Of a stretch of 64,000 nt of DNA, positions 27,915 through 37,499 are shown piece after piece (the stretch's first letter is position 1; each line of letters begins with the position of its first letter). The DNA comes from Aquimarina sp. RZ0 (GTDB taxonomy: Bacteria > Bacteroidota > Bacteroidia > Flavobacteriales > Flavobacteriaceae). Both the position numbers and the translations under genes were made by a program. A model generated the notes under the pieces. That model was not told the origin of the DNA. It saw nothing but the letters and a program-made list of their open reading frames with translations, and searched no databases. The DNA lies in NCBI RefSeq assembly GCF_008370685.1, contig NZ_VTZU01000026.1, positions 1 to 64,000 on the forward strand. Reading direction: 5' to 3'.

Positions 27915-28670
27915 ATGGCGATTAATACAGATAAAAATTCATATACAATCATCTTTGCTATAGCTATGGTGGTGGTGGTTGGTTCATTATTGGCTTTTAC
28001 AGCATCATCCCTAAAGGATAAGATCGATGCCAATAAGCGAACTGAGAAACAGCAAAATATTTTATTTGCAATGGGTATTGCAGATACCGAAGACCCTAAT
28101 GAATTCGTAGCTGCTGAGAAAGCTCAGGAATTATTTGACAAATATGTCGGAGATGAACAATATATCATTACTGGTAGTTCAGCTAAAAAAACTCCAAAAG
28201 CTTTTGATATAGAGGTCAAAAAGGAAAATGATAAAGTAAAGCAAGATGCCAATTATACTAGAAAATTACCGTTATTTATTGGTAAAAAAGATGGAGAGGA
28301 GTATTTTGTAGTACCAATGAGAGGTAATGGTCTTTGGGATGCTATTTGGGGGTATGTATCTCTGGATAAGGAGTTTAAGACAGTGAAAGGTGCGTTTTTT
28401 GATCATAAAGGAGAAACACCAGGATTGGGTGCTAATATTAAGGAAGCCTATTTTAGAGATGACTTTATCGGTGAGAGCATATTAGATGCCTCTGGTAATT
28501 ATAAAGGAATTACCGTAAAGAAAGGAAATGCAGATCCGAAGAATGTAGATAAAAGTGATAACGAAGTAGATGCAATGGCTGGTGCAACGATCACAGGAGA
28601 TGGAGTAACAGCAATGGTGAAGAAGGGAATAAAGATGTATCAACCTTATTTCGAAACTTTAAAAAAATAA
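27915..28670 (+). CDS. nqrC: Na+-NQR subunit C
   Basis: Single-helix subunit (251 aa) with an N-terminal anchor (about 10-33) and a periplasmic FMN domain. The flavinylation motif DAMAGATITG places the covalent FMN on T225. The GLWDAIWGYVSLD strand and GETPGLGANI motif are typical of the family. It overlaps no neighbour but lies 2 and 3 bases from nqrB and nqrD. Confidence 0.95.
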   Translation: MAINTDKNSYTIIFAIAMVVVVGSLLAFTASSLKDKIDANKRTEKQQNILFAMGIADTEDPNEFVAAEKAQELFDKYVGDEQYIITGSSAKKTPKAFDIEVKKENDKVKQDANYTRKLPLFIGKKDGEEYFVVPMRGNGLWDAIWGYVSLDKEFKTVKGAFFDHKGETPGLGANIKEAYFRDDFIGESILDASGNYKGITVKKGNADPKNVDKSDNEVDAMAGATITGDGVTAMVKKGIKMYQPYFETLKK

Positions 28671-28673
28671 CAG

Positions 28674-29372
28674 ATGGCTGAAGTAACAGAAGAAAAAGTT
28701 GAAGTTAAAGTAAAAGAGCCTAAGGAGCCTTTATTTTCGAAGAAAAATAAAAAACTATTAACAGATCCGCTTGCTGATAATAATCCTATTACAATACAGG
28801 TATTAGGAATCTGTTCTGCATTAGCAATTACTGCACAATTAAAGCCGTCGATTGTAATGGCAATTTCAGTAATTTTTGTTTTGGGTATTGGTAATGTAGT
28901 AATCTCTTTAATGAGAAATATTATACCTTCCAAAATTAGAATTATTGTTCAATTAGTCGTGGTAGCCGCTTTGGTAATCGTTGTAGATCAGGTGTTAAAA
29001 GCTTTTGCATATTCATTAAGTAAGGAGCTTTCCGTATTTATAGGATTAATTATTACCAATTGTATCATTATGGGACGTTTTGAAGCATTTGCCTTGGGTA
29101 ACGGTCCGTGGAAGTCATTTCTCGATGGAATAGGAAATGCCGCTGGATATGGTGTGTTGTTAGTGATTGTAGCTTTTTTTAGAGAATTACTGGGATCAGG
29201 AACATTATTTGGAGCTAAGGTATTAGGAGATCCAATCGAGAAAACTGGATTATATGCTTTTGGATATGAAAATAATGGTTTTATGGTATTAGCGCCAATG
29301 GCATTAATTACCGTGGGAATTATTATTTGGATTCAGAGAAGTAGAAATAAAGAACTCATCGAAGATCATTAG
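28674..29372 (+). CDS. nqrD: Na+-NQR subunit D
   Basis: Six-helix membrane subunit (232 aa) of the NqrDE pair that binds the intramembrane [2Fe-2S] cluster. The conserved VLGICSALAIT and IITNCIIMGRFEAFALGNGPWKS segments hold the cysteines that, with NqrE, coordinate the cluster. The N-terminus has an extra charged Lys/Glu-rich stretch of about 35 residues before the first helix, common in Bacteroidota. Confidence 0.95.
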   Translation: MAEVTEEKVEVKVKEPKEPLFSKKNKKLLTDPLADNNPITIQVLGICSALAITAQLKPSIVMAISVIFVLGIGNVVISLMRNIIPSKIRIIVQLVVVAALVIVVDQVLKAFAYSLSKELSVFIGLIITNCIIMGRFEAFALGNGPWKSFLDGIGNAAGYGVLLVIVAFFRELLGSGTLFGAKVLGDPIEKTGLYAFGYENNGFMVLAPMALITVGIIIWIQRSRNKELIEDH

Positions 29373-29434
29373 AAAATTCACAGTTATGCGTTGATCGTGT
29401 AATCGATCTAAGTGCGAACTAAAAAATATTAAAA

Positions 29435-30148
29435 ATGGAATATTTAGAATTATTTTTAAAATCAATCTTTATAGATAACATGGTATTCGCATTCTTTTTA
29501 GGAATGTGTTCATATCTGGCAGTGTCTAAAAAGGTGTCTACAGCAGTAGGTCTTGGAGCGGCTGTAATATTTGTTTTGGCAATCACAGTGCCATTAAACT
29601 TCTTGTTAGATAAGTATATTCTCAGAGAAGGCGCTTTAGTTTGGTTAGGTTCAGAATATGCAGATTATGACTTAAGTTTCCTAACCTTTATTCTATTTAT
29701 AGCTACTATTGCAACCATGGTACAATTGGTAGAAATTGTAGTAGAGAAGTTTTCACCTTCATTGTATAATTCATTAGGTATCTTTTTACCACTAATTGCT
29801 GTAAACTGTGCCATCTTAGGAGGGTCATTATTTATGCAGCAAAAAGAATTTGCAACTATTTCTCACGCGGCGGTATATGGTGTAGGGTCTGGAATCGGAT
29901 GGTTTCTTGCGATCCTTGCAATTGCGGCAATTAGAGAGAAGATTAGATACTCTAATGTTCCCGCTCCTCTAAGAGGATTAGGAATCACTTTTATTCTTAC
30001 AGGGCTTATGGCAATTGGTTTTATGAGTTTTGGAGGAATGCTTACAGGAGGAGATGAAGAAGAGACAAAGAAACAGAAAACTGTTCAGGTAGAGGAGAAA
30101 ACTGCTAAGGAAGTAGCAGAAAACACTAACGTTTCAATACTTAAATAA
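29435..30148 (+). CDS. nqrE: Na+-NQR subunit E
   Basis: Six-helix partner of NqrD (237 aa). [13 protein letters not shown] and [15 protein letters not shown] carry the two cysteines for the shared [2Fe-2S] site. The C-terminal tail after GGMLTGG is Glu/Lys-rich and longer than in Vibrio, a trait of this phylum. A 62-base spacer separates it from nqrD, the largest gap in the operon. Confidence 0.95.
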   Translation: MEYLELFLKSIFIDNMVFAFFLGMCSYLAVSKKVSTAVGLGAAVIFVLAITVPLNFLLDKYILREGALVWLGSEYADYDLSFLTFILFIATIATMVQLVEIVVEKFSPSLYNSLGIFLPLIAVNCAILGGSLFMQQKEFATISHAAVYGVGSGIGWFLAILAIAAIREKIRYSNVPAPLRGLGITFILTGLMAIGFMSFGGMLTGGDEEETKKQKTVQVEEKTAKEVAENTNVSILK

Positions 30149-30149
30149 C

Positions 30150-31457
30150 ATGATATTTTTAGCATCAACAGTTGGAACAATTGTTATCACCATCATTTCG
30201 TTTTTGGTGTTAACCTTAGTTTTAGTAGGAATTTTATTATTTGCAAAAGATAAACTATTGCCATCAGGCCCCGTTAAGATTACGATTAATGGCGAAAAAG
30301 AGATTGAAGTTGCCTCGGGAGGTACTTTATTATCTACCTTGGGTAATGAAAAAATATTTTTACCATCTGCTTGTGGAGGTGGTGGTACGTGTATCCAGTG
30401 TGAGTGCCACGTATTAGAAGGTGGAGGAGAAGCACTGCCAACAGAGACGCCTCACTTTTCTCGTAAAGAATTACAGCACGGTGCGCGTCTTGCCTGTCAG
30501 GTAAAGGTAAAACAAGATATGAATATACAGGTTCCTGAAGAAGTTTTTGGAATCAAAAAATGGGAAGCAACCGTAGTTCGTAATTATAATGTAGCTTCTT
30601 TCATTAAAGAATTCGTTGTAGAGATTCCCGAAGATATGGGGTATAAAGCAGGTGGGTATATACAAATTGAAATCCCTCAGTGTGAGATTAAGTATGCGGA
30701 TATTGATATTACTGCGCATCCAGAAGAGCACGAAACTCCAGATAAATTTCAGGCAGAATGGGATAAATTTGGTTTATGGCCATTAGTGATGAAAAATAAT
30801 GAAACGGTAGAGCGCGCATACTCGATGGCTTCTTATCCTGCTGAAGGAAGGGAGATTATGCTTAATGTACGTATCGCGACTCCACCATGGGATCGAAGTA
30901 AAAATGGATGGATGGATGTAAATCCAGGAGTTGCTTCCTCTTATATTTTTGCACAGAAGCCAGGCGATAAAGTTACTATCTCAGGACCTTATGGAGAGTT
31001 TTTTATTAATGATTCTGATTCAGAAATGTTATATGTAGGAGGAGGAGCTGGTATGGCTCCCATGCGTTCTCACTTATATCACTTGTTTAAAACATTACAA
31101 ACAGGGCGTAAAGTTACATATTGGTACGGAGGTCGTTCTAAGCGTGAATTATTCTATCTGGATCATTTCTATGATTTGGAGAAGAGCTTTCCTAATTTTA
31201 AATTCTTTCTGGCATTGTCAGAACCATTAGAAGAAGATAATTGGAAAGTTAAAAGTGATATTGATGCAGAAGGAGATGGGTTTGTAGGATTCATTCATAA
31301 TTGTGTAATTGATAACTATCTTAATCATCATGAATCACCAGAAGATATTGAACTATATTTCTGTGGACCACCATTAATGAACAAGGCTGTTCAGAAAATG
31401 GGAGAAGATTTTGGTATTCCTGATGAGAATATCAGATTTGACGACTTTGGAGGATAG
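30150..31457 (+). CDS. nqrF: Na+-NQR subunit F (NADH-oxidising)
   Basis: Electron entry subunit of 435 aa. An N-terminal helix (about 8-32) is followed by a plant-type ferredoxin domain with C75, C81, C84 and C116 ligating [2Fe-2S]. A ferredoxin-reductase-like module follows with the FAD motif RAYSMASYP and the NADH motif VGGGAGMAPMRSH, ending DENIRFDDFGG. Last gene of the operon, one base after nqrE. A strong terminator follows at 31491. Confidence 0.96.
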   Translation: MIFLASTVGTIVITIISFLVLTLVLVGILLFAKDKLLPSGPVKITINGEKEIEVASGGTLLSTLGNEKIFLPSACGGGGTCIQCECHVLEGGGEALPTETPHFSRKELQHGARLACQVKVKQDMNIQVPEEVFGIKKWEATVVRNYNVASFIKEFVVEIPEDMGYKAGGYIQIEIPQCEIKYADIDITAHPEEHETPDKFQAEWDKFGLWPLVMKNNETVERAYSMASYPAEGREIMLNVRIATPPWDRSKNGWMDVNPGVASSYIFAQKPGDKVTISGPYGEFFINDSDSEMLYVGGGAGMAPMRSHLYHLFKTLQTGRKVTYWYGGRSKRELFYLDHFYDLEKSFPNFKFFLALSEPLEEDNWKVKSDIDAEGDGFVGFIHNCVIDNYLNHHESPEDIELYFCGPPLMNKAVQKMGEDFGIPDENIRFDDFGG

Positions 31458-31490
31458 ACAGAAAGTGCCTGTTATAATAAAAATTTTAAA

Positions 31491-31520
31491 AACCGATACA
31501 ATTATTGTATCGGTTTTTTT
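31491..31520 (+). terminator. nqr operon terminator
   Basis: CCGATACA (31493-31500) pairs with TGTATCGG (31506-31513) and is followed by seven T residues, 34 bases after the nqrF stop. Confidence 0.9.
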
Positions 31521-31538
31521 ATGAATTGTTATCTTAGT

Positions 31539-32389
31539 TTAGATTCTATAAAGTACTTCAAGATAGAATTTATACGATTTATAACTAAAAATTTCACATA
31601 TTCATCGTTTCTTTTTCCTTTCTACTTCGTTTAAAAAATAAATCGTAGCTATAGCTATGCTTGATTTTTTTGCCTTGCATAAAGAAAAAATAATTCAATG
31701 AATTTATACGAAATTCTTACCCGTAAATCGTATTACTTAAAGAAATGTTGGCATTAAAACTGTCTCTTTTATTAGTACCTATATCTCCATCAGAATCATT
31801 AAAACTACCTTTAATATGCGAATATCCTATACTTCCAATTCTAGAGGTTAAAGAAAGGTCTTTGTTGATGAATATATTAATTCCGGGAGCTGCTGTCACA
31901 TTATAACTCTCATTTTTCTCAGTACTAGTCGTAAGGTTATTAACTTGGAATATTTTATCAGAATCCGATTTGATCATTTGGTATCCAGCATTGAGCTCAA
32001 TAAATAAAGAGACTCTTTTTTGATGAGAAAAGTGATATCTGCCAAATATGCCCGTGTTATATCCTTTTCCCTTTGAAAAGAAGCCATAAAGATTATTATC
32101 ATAGTTTTCTGTTTTAGAACTAATATATCCAAATTTTAAACCGACCATAAGGTGTGAGGATATGAAATAACCTATTTCTGGAATGATACTAAAATTATGC
32201 CCTTTGGTTTCAAACCTATATGATTCCCCCTTCTATATTATTTCTGAAAGATTCGGAATTTTGATAAGAATAATTCATTGTTCCGTAAATTGTAAAATCT
32301 CCTTTTTCGAATCCATATTGCGTCTCACTTTGCGCCACGATATTTGAGTACCATAGTACTGCTAGAAAGCATAAAATAGATGTTCTCAT
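31539..32389 (-). pseudogene. Outer-membrane beta-barrel protein 2, frameshifted and 3'-disrupted
   Basis: Starts MRTSILCFLAVLWYSNIVAQ (signal peptide), then QYGFEKGDFTIYGTMNYSYQN, a beta-barrel-type sequence. A frameshift near 32216-32222 separates this from the continuation RFETKGHNFSIIPEIGYFIS and MVGLKFGYISSKTENY. The element at 31574-31731 replaces the last strand with TIYG and a stop. Without the element the frame ends KFYLEVLYRI, a plausible terminal beta strand. It is paralogous to and directly downstream of the barrel gene at 32390-32986. Confidence 0.75.
31574..31731 (+). mobile_element. Family A element, copy 2, with a family-B-like right end
   Basis: 158 bp, flanked by AT on both sides (31572-31573 and 31732-31733). 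The body is family A, but the right end (GAAATTCTTACCCGTAAATC) is that of family B, so this copy is chimeric. It interrupts the 3' end of a minus-strand barrel gene. Removing it with one AT joins SLSN to KFYLEVLYRI and a stop. Confidence 0.85.
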
Positions 32390-32986
32390 TTGTTTAAAAT
32401 TATACATAATACCGAGATGTAGATTTTCTGGACCTATTCTTATTTTATGATCATCAAAATTTTGTTGTTGTTGTTGAGAAGTGAAATTTCTGTTAGCATC
32501 GGTTTTGTAATAACAATAATCCAAAATTTCAAATTTTGTAAATAACGATAGATGTTTTGTAATAAAATAATTTAAGCCAGTTGAAAAGGTTGCACTATAT
32601 GCATCGGTTTTTCCTTTGTAGGAACGAAAATTAATTTCAGTATTGGAGTAATCCAGAGCAAGTTCTGTAAATACATTAAATCTTCTTTTGGGCATAAAGA
32701 AATAACGACCATTGATACCAATTCCATAAGTGTTACTGTTTTCGGTATTCGTTAATAAAAATTTTGACTGAAGTCCCAATGAAATCTTATCGGATATAAA
32801 GTATCCTAGAGAGGGTTCTACAAATAATTAATCTGTTGAGCTGAATTTATCACTTAATAGAGCGCTGTATTTTAGGGCTCCTGAGATAAAAAAATCACCT
32901 TTTTTGAAACCATAGTCATTGTTTTCTTGAGCAGAGACTACGGTAAAAGCAAATAGTGTAATTAAAATAGAATAAAATCTTTTCAT
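32390..32986 (-). pseudogene. Outer-membrane beta-barrel protein 1, internal stop and lost terminal stop
   Basis: Begins MKRFYSILITLFAFTVVSAQ, a signal peptide, then NDYGFKKGDFFISGALKYS. An in-frame TAA (32828-32830) follows SSTD, after which the same frame resumes LFVEPSLGYFISDKISLGL and runs to HLGIMYNFK. The expected stop after NFK reads CAA, so translation would continue straight into the signal peptide of barrel protein 2. Both the nonsense codon and the missing stop indicate decay. The family is the small Bacteroidota porin-like or OmpW-like type; the exact family is uncertain. Confidence 0.75.
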
Positions 32987-33024
32987 TTTGTTTATTTATG
33001 TTATATGATTATGTTAATGACTTA

Positions 33025-33179
33025 GAGTATGTTTAAAAAGAATACAAATTGAAAATCAATAGTTTGAGGTTCTGAGGACACTTCAAATGATGAGAATATC
33101 GAGATATTTTAATTATTTGAAGTAGACTCACGGTTCTTAAAATAGTTGTTTTCAGGAAGTAAGGTTTTTAAACATACTC
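33025..33179 (+). mobile_element. Family C small element, copy 2
   Basis: GAG...CTC core of 155 bp with TTA on each side (33022-33024 and 33180-33182). The ends GAGTATGTTTAAAAA are inverted. It is nearly the reverse complement of copy 1, including the internal ACTTCAAAT-type stem. Confidence 0.75.
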
Positions 33180-33351
33180 TTAGGTGAAAATTCCGCGTTT
33201 GTTAATGTTGTATTAAATAAATCTCAATTGATTTTTGAAAATGAGTGGGAATTGAAACATGGATATATTTCTATAAATTAAGTTATGTGAAAAAAGTTTT
33301 GTTCCTTTTAGTTACGATTGGTCTAAATTTTAATTGTTTTAATCTCTTAGG

Positions 33352-33470
33352 GTTTAATTTCTTAAGGCTTGCTTCATACGAATAGAAAAGCTTGAAAACT
33401 TTGGTTTTCATCAAGGAAATTAGAATTCGAATAAATGCCTAGTTGGCTTGCCTTGAGGATTATTTACTTA
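33352..33470. repeat. Family F repeat, copy 2
   Basis: AAGGCTTGCTTC, an internal GAAAACTTTGGTTTTC hairpin and GGCTTGCCTTGAGGATTATT. This is the same layout as the nested insert at 4107-4234 but diverged. Confidence 0.45.
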
Positions 33471-33628
33471 GAGTTACATGTAATTTTAGTAAATGATTCT
33501 TTTTTTTAATAAATAGTACTGTTAAGAAGACTGTTTGTTTTTATGAGTTGACTTTTTTAAAATTTAGCATAATGGTGTGTTCAAATTTAAACCCCATCTA
33601 AAAATTGTAATGTTTTCAGATCAAAAAT

Positions 33629-33814
33629 GATTTAAACAATAGAAGAGAAAAACTATTTTTATTGGCACAAGAAAATATTCCAGCCCAGAATGTATGTTTA
33701 CTTAAAAACTTTGAAGACTCTAGTATTTCTCCGTGGTATAGATTTAAAGAAAATACGACTATTTATACTCCTGGTTATTATTTTGAAAAAGGTGTATTTA
33801 TAAGGTTTAAATGA
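33629..33814 (+). pseudogene. Possible 3' fragment of a lost gene
   Basis: An open frame without ATG reads NRREKLFLLAQENIPAQNV, then FKENTTIYTPGYYFEKGVFIRFK and a stop. The composition looks protein-coding and the end resembles a beta strand, but there is no start and no recognisable family. Low confidence. Confidence 0.3.
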
Positions 33815-33853
33815 TATTTATTTTTTTAACCAAAGTACTATCTTTGTTTCGCT

Positions 33854-34231
33854 ATGAGCAGAATATTAACAAAACAAGAGCTTCATAATCTGGCAATGAA
33901 TATTGTCGGTGAAGAATTAGAAAAAAAAGGATTCGAGTTTATTGCTATCAATAGTAAGCTGGGGAAACATCCTCAATTCGTATGTATAGACTCAGTAAAT
34001 CAACGTTATTTTATAATTGTAAAAGCTATTTCTTATCCTGATAATCCACATAATTATGATATGATATGGATGGAAGCTTTTAAAAAACACGCGAGAGAAC
34101 AAGAAGCAAAGGTTTTTTATGCAGGTGTAGGGTTACAGAATTCAGAAAACCCTACTAAACCTGTTTTGTTTGATGAGGAATATGTGTTAGAGTATGCAGG
34201 TTTACAGATAATAGAAACTCATCTTAATTAG
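33854..34231 (+). CDS. Small conserved hypothetical protein upstream of apbE
   Basis: A 125-aa soluble protein, alpha/beta by composition, starting MSRILTKQELHNLAMNIVGEELEKKGFEF. It is 8 bases upstream of apbE, so the two form an operon. Related proteins in flavobacteria are sometimes named as NQR subunit F by neighbourhood, but it has no ferredoxin cysteines or flavin motif, so that name is not supported here. A TATCTTTG -7-like element ends 7 bases before the ATG, which would give a nearly leaderless mRNA. Role unknown, possibly linked to NQR maturation. Confidence 0.75.
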   Translation: MSRILTKQELHNLAMNIVGEELEKKGFEFIAINSKLGKHPQFVCIDSVNQRYFIIVKAISYPDNPHNYDMIWMEAFKKHAREQEAKVFYAGVGLQNSENPTKPVLFDEEYVLEYAGLQIIETHLN

Positions 34232-34239
34232 AAACAGAA

Positions 34240-35229
34240 ATGATTAAAAATCTCACGCTAGTATTCTTTTGCATTGTATTGTCTTCCTGCCAGACTAAGC
34301 CTTCATTGACTCTTAATTATACAAAAGGGGAAGCTTTTGGAACCACATTTTCTGTTCAATTTATAGATAAACACGAAATCGATATTTCTAAATCATATGA
34401 TAGTATCATACAGATTATTAATGCTTCGATGTCTACATATCAGAGTGATTCTGATATCTCAGAAATTAATAAAGGAGATACTACAATAGTGGTTGATGAT
34501 CATTTTAGAAATGTATTTACTACTTCAAAAGAGATTTACAAAGAAACCGATGGTGCTTTTGATCCTACAATCGGGGTTTTGGTTAATGCCTGGGATTTTG
34601 GTCCTAAGGGTAAAATAATGACGCTAGATAGTGTCAAAATAGATAGTTTATTAGTAGCTGTTGGTTTGGATAAGGTGCATCTCAAAAATAATAAGATTGT
34701 AAAAGAATATTCTGAAACCTTTCTTGATTTTAATGCGTTGGCAAAAGGATATGCAGTTGATGTGTTTGCTGAATTTTTAGAAGGTAAAGGAATTGAGAAC
34801 TACCTGGTAGAAATAGGAGGCGAAATCAGAGGGAAGGGAAGTCAGGTGATCAAAAAAAAACCTTGGAAAATTGGTGTAGAAGACCCTAATTTTGATGAAA
34901 CTCAATCGTATAGTAAGATTATCTCTTTACAAAATGAAGCTATGGCTACTTCTGGTAGTTATCGTAAATTTAAATTAGATGAAGAAGGAAATCGCTATGC
35001 TCATATTATAGATGCCAGTACAGGGTATCCTCATAAATCAAATCTTTTGAGTGTTTCTATATTGACAAAAACTTGTATGGAAGCAGATGCTTATGCTACA
35101 GCATTCATGTCCATGGGGTTACAGGAGTCTAAAGAATTCTTAAAAACGCATCAAGATCTTAAAGTGTTCTTCATATATGAAGATGCTCAGAAAAAAATAA
35201 ATACGCTTTCTGTTAATGGATTTCCATAA
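34240..35229 (+). CDS. apbE: FAD:protein FMN transferase ApbE
   Basis: Exported Mg2+-dependent enzyme that transfers FMN from FAD onto Thr residues of NqrB and NqrC. The N-terminus is a lipoprotein signal (LVFFCIVLSSC, lipid Cys at 17). ApbE motifs are MSTYQSDSDISEIN, VNAWDFGP, the FNALAKGYAVD helix, VEIGGEIRGKG and YAHIIDASTGYP near the C-terminus. At 329 aa it is of normal length. Its proximity to the nqr operon matches its substrate. Confidence 0.93.
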   Translation: MIKNLTLVFFCIVLSSCQTKPSLTLNYTKGEAFGTTFSVQFIDKHEIDISKSYDSIIQIINASMSTYQSDSDISEINKGDTTIVVDDHFRNVFTTSKEIYKETDGAFDPTIGVLVNAWDFGPKGKIMTLDSVKIDSLLVAVGLDKVHLKNNKIVKEYSETFLDFNALAKGYAVDVFAEFLEGKGIENYLVEIGGEIRGKGSQVIKKKPWKIGVEDPNFDETQSYSKIISLQNEAMATSGSYRKFKLDEEGNRYAHIIDASTGYPHKSNLLSVSILTKTCMEADAYATAFMSMGLQESKEFLKTHQDLKVFFIYEDAQKKINTLSVNGFP

Positions 35230-35451
35230 GAATGTGATCCATAGAAATATTGATTCACACGCAGGAAAGTATTTCTGATATAATAAAGTTTAATTCCTTT
35301 ATATTTTTTATTTTAAAATACTTTATAGATATTTTAGCCAAAAATCAATCACACGTAAAGATTTAATTTTCAGCTTTATGTGTGCTTAATTTTTAATTAG
35401 GACTGCATGTAGCCCAAACAAACGATCTACTATTTACAGATTTTCTTCCTT

Positions 35452-35486
35452 TAAAAAAAGCGTACCCTTTTTTTAAAGGATACGCA
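35452..35486 (-). terminator. Terminator of the 438-aa protein gene
   Basis: Arms GCGTACCCT and AGGATACGC (one mismatch, 35460-35485) with a T run on the minus strand, 38 bases beyond the stop. Confidence 0.7.
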
Positions 35487-35523
35487 TTACTCAAAGCATA
35501 ATATGCTGTCTCTACTCTAAATG

Positions 35524-36840
35524 TTAGCCATCATTACCTGTTAATGTGTAACTACCAACAATCAAATCATGGTCTTCAGAGGTATTTGATTTTTCATGAG
35601 CATTGTAAAGAGCAATTGATGCTTCATATTGTTTGTGCCCTTTAGGTAATCTCCAATACATATCAATATGAACAGAAGCATTAGCTGGCAACATATTGCC
35701 AGTTGCGTCCTCCATACTAACAATTAATTCACCTTTATAATTTGCTGGTAAATCCACAGCAAATTCATAATTAGCAGAATGTTTATTTACAAAGAGCGTT
35801 CCAGAGTCTAAAGCTATTGATTTATCAGCGCTTTTAAGGCTGATTTTTGACCCTTCCGGAACATTTTGACATTGTACTTTAAATACAAATTTTTCATTTG
35901 AATCATCTTGATTATAAAACGAAAGCGTATTTTCGACTCCTTGTTGTGGATTGACATTTTTCCATGCACCTGCTCCATTGTGTGTAATCCAAGTACTAGA
36001 ATTCCAATTACTATCTGCATTTTTTGGATTACTAAAATAATCAGTTGTAACCGTTGCAATAAGACAAACATGGTCTGTAGATGTAGGGTTAAAGAAGAAA
36101 GATTCTGAACATCCACGAGTACCTTGAGGCATAGGGCCAGGAACACCAGATAATAAAACTACTTTCCCATCTAAATTAACACCATCAGTTGTTGTCAGTT
36201 GAAGCCATGAAGATGGAGGTTGATTGAAACCACCTGTGGTATAATACATATGTACTATAGGCATTATAGGGGTTGAATCACTGTTGCTAAGATCTCCAAA
36301 AAAATTAACATTCTGACAGCGAGTGTACACATAGTTTTTACCTACCTGAGGATATTGCCAATAAACAGAGTTCCAATTTTGGATTAATTGTTCTGGTAAC
36401 AGTTCCGTACTATTGTTACAAACAATGTCAATACTTGCTGTAACACTTCCTGCTACAGGAATTTGTCCAATATCAGAAGTAGTCTTACGGGTTAGGATAC
36501 CTCTCCATTGCACTAAAGCATTTTTTGCATAGGTATCAGCTAAAGATGCAGGTGAAATAGCAAGAGCACTTTGTAAACTCTTTGAAAGAATGGAATAATC
36601 CATTAAATTAATATTCCAGTACTTATTGGCGTAGACACCGCTAAACACGTTAGCGATATCCTGATACGTTAGCGTTGCTACCATTCTGGTATACACTTTA
36701 TACATTGCCGAAGTATCTGGCATACCTTGTGCATAATATCCAATAGTAGCATCCCACATTTGTTGAATATTGTTAATAGACCCTTCAGTCTCTGTAGTAG
36801 CTGAACCGTTAGAGTTTGCTTTTGTTATAGTTATACTCAT
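35524..36840 (-). CDS. Unrecognised 438-aa protein
   Basis: I do not recognise this protein. It has no signal peptide, no membrane segment and no T9SS tail, although its composition (many Asn, Ser, Thr and Trp; VSMEDATGNMLPANASVHIDMYW near the end) is that of beta-rich surface proteins. The N-terminal 150 residues look helical (NIQQMWDATIGYYAQGMPD); the rest looks like beta sandwiches. Four cysteines are spread through the middle. It is a single gene with its own terminator, and a family A element sits 40 bases upstream, in the probable promoter. A self-assembling or toxin-like role is possible but not shown. Confidence 0.75.
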   Translation of the reverse strand: MSITITKANSNGSATTETEGSINNIQQMWDATIGYYAQGMPDTSAMYKVYTRMVATLTYQDIANVFSGVYANKYWNINLMDYSILSKSLQSALAISPASLADTYAKNALVQWRGILTRKTTSDIGQIPVAGSVTASIDIVCNNSTELLPEQLIQNWNSVYWQYPQVGKNYVYTRCQNVNFFGDLSNSDSTPIMPIVHMYYTTGGFNQPPSSWLQLTTTDGVNLDGKVVLLSGVPGPMPQGTRGCSESFFFNPTSTDHVCLIATVTTDYFSNPKNADSNWNSSTWITHNGAGAWKNVNPQQGVENTLSFYNQDDSNEKFVFKVQCQNVPEGSKISLKSADKSIALDSGTLFVNKHSANYEFAVDLPANYKGELIVSMEDATGNMLPANASVHIDMYWRLPKGHKQYEASIALYNAHEKSNTSEDHDLIVGSYTLTGNDG

Positions 36841-36880
36841 AATAAGATTGATTTAATTGTTTGTTGTTTACTCTATTAAT

Positions 36881-37038
36881 ACGATTTATAACTAAAAATT
36901 TCACATATTCATCGTTTCTTTTTCCTTTCTACTTCGTTTAAAAAATAAACCGTAGCTATAGCTATGCTTGATTTTTTTGCCTTGCATAAAGAAAAAATAA
37001 TTCAATGAATTTATACGAATTTTTTAATCACAAATCGT
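36881..37038 (+). mobile_element. Family A element, copy 3
   Basis: 158 bp with AT on each side (36879-36880 and 37039-37040). It is nearly identical to the other A copies. It lies just upstream of the minus-strand gene ending at 36840 and may displace or supply its promoter. The remaining gap to 37499 shows no gene. Confidence 0.88.
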
Positions 37039-37499
37039 ATAAAAGGCTTTTTGGAATTTTCACCTTTGTAAACAAAAATTGATAGTAGCTACTCAATCGA
37101 ATAATTTGTTTTTGATTACGTTACAAATATCTAACGATACTTTAGGTTTTGCTAGAGTATAAATACTGCTTTTTAAAAACAGGTGTTTATACTTAACTCA
37201 TTAGTTCACATCATTTAACAGCTCAAAATTGAGAGATTAATGACCTGAATTATGAAAGAATGTCATGAGTGCTTGATTTTTGTATGTGAGCATACGAATA
37301 ATAGCTGTAAAAGAAGAGCATAACAAAATAATGTAAGAGCGGATTAATGCTCCAATACAAGTTTTGTACCTTTATCAAAGTGCAATAATAATTCGAAAGA
37401 ATTGGGAGTTTAAATTCCGCTACTGTGCTTACAAAATACCATTGTGCGAGACATTTGAAGCAACCACTCTGCAGTATATGTGTCTACTATAAAAAGAAT

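Noticed and set aside
25329..31457. Rnf complex instead of Na+-NQR
   Set aside because: Gene order A-F, NqrA without RnfC-type Fe-S motifs, and NqrF with a ferredoxin-FAD layout all fit NQR.
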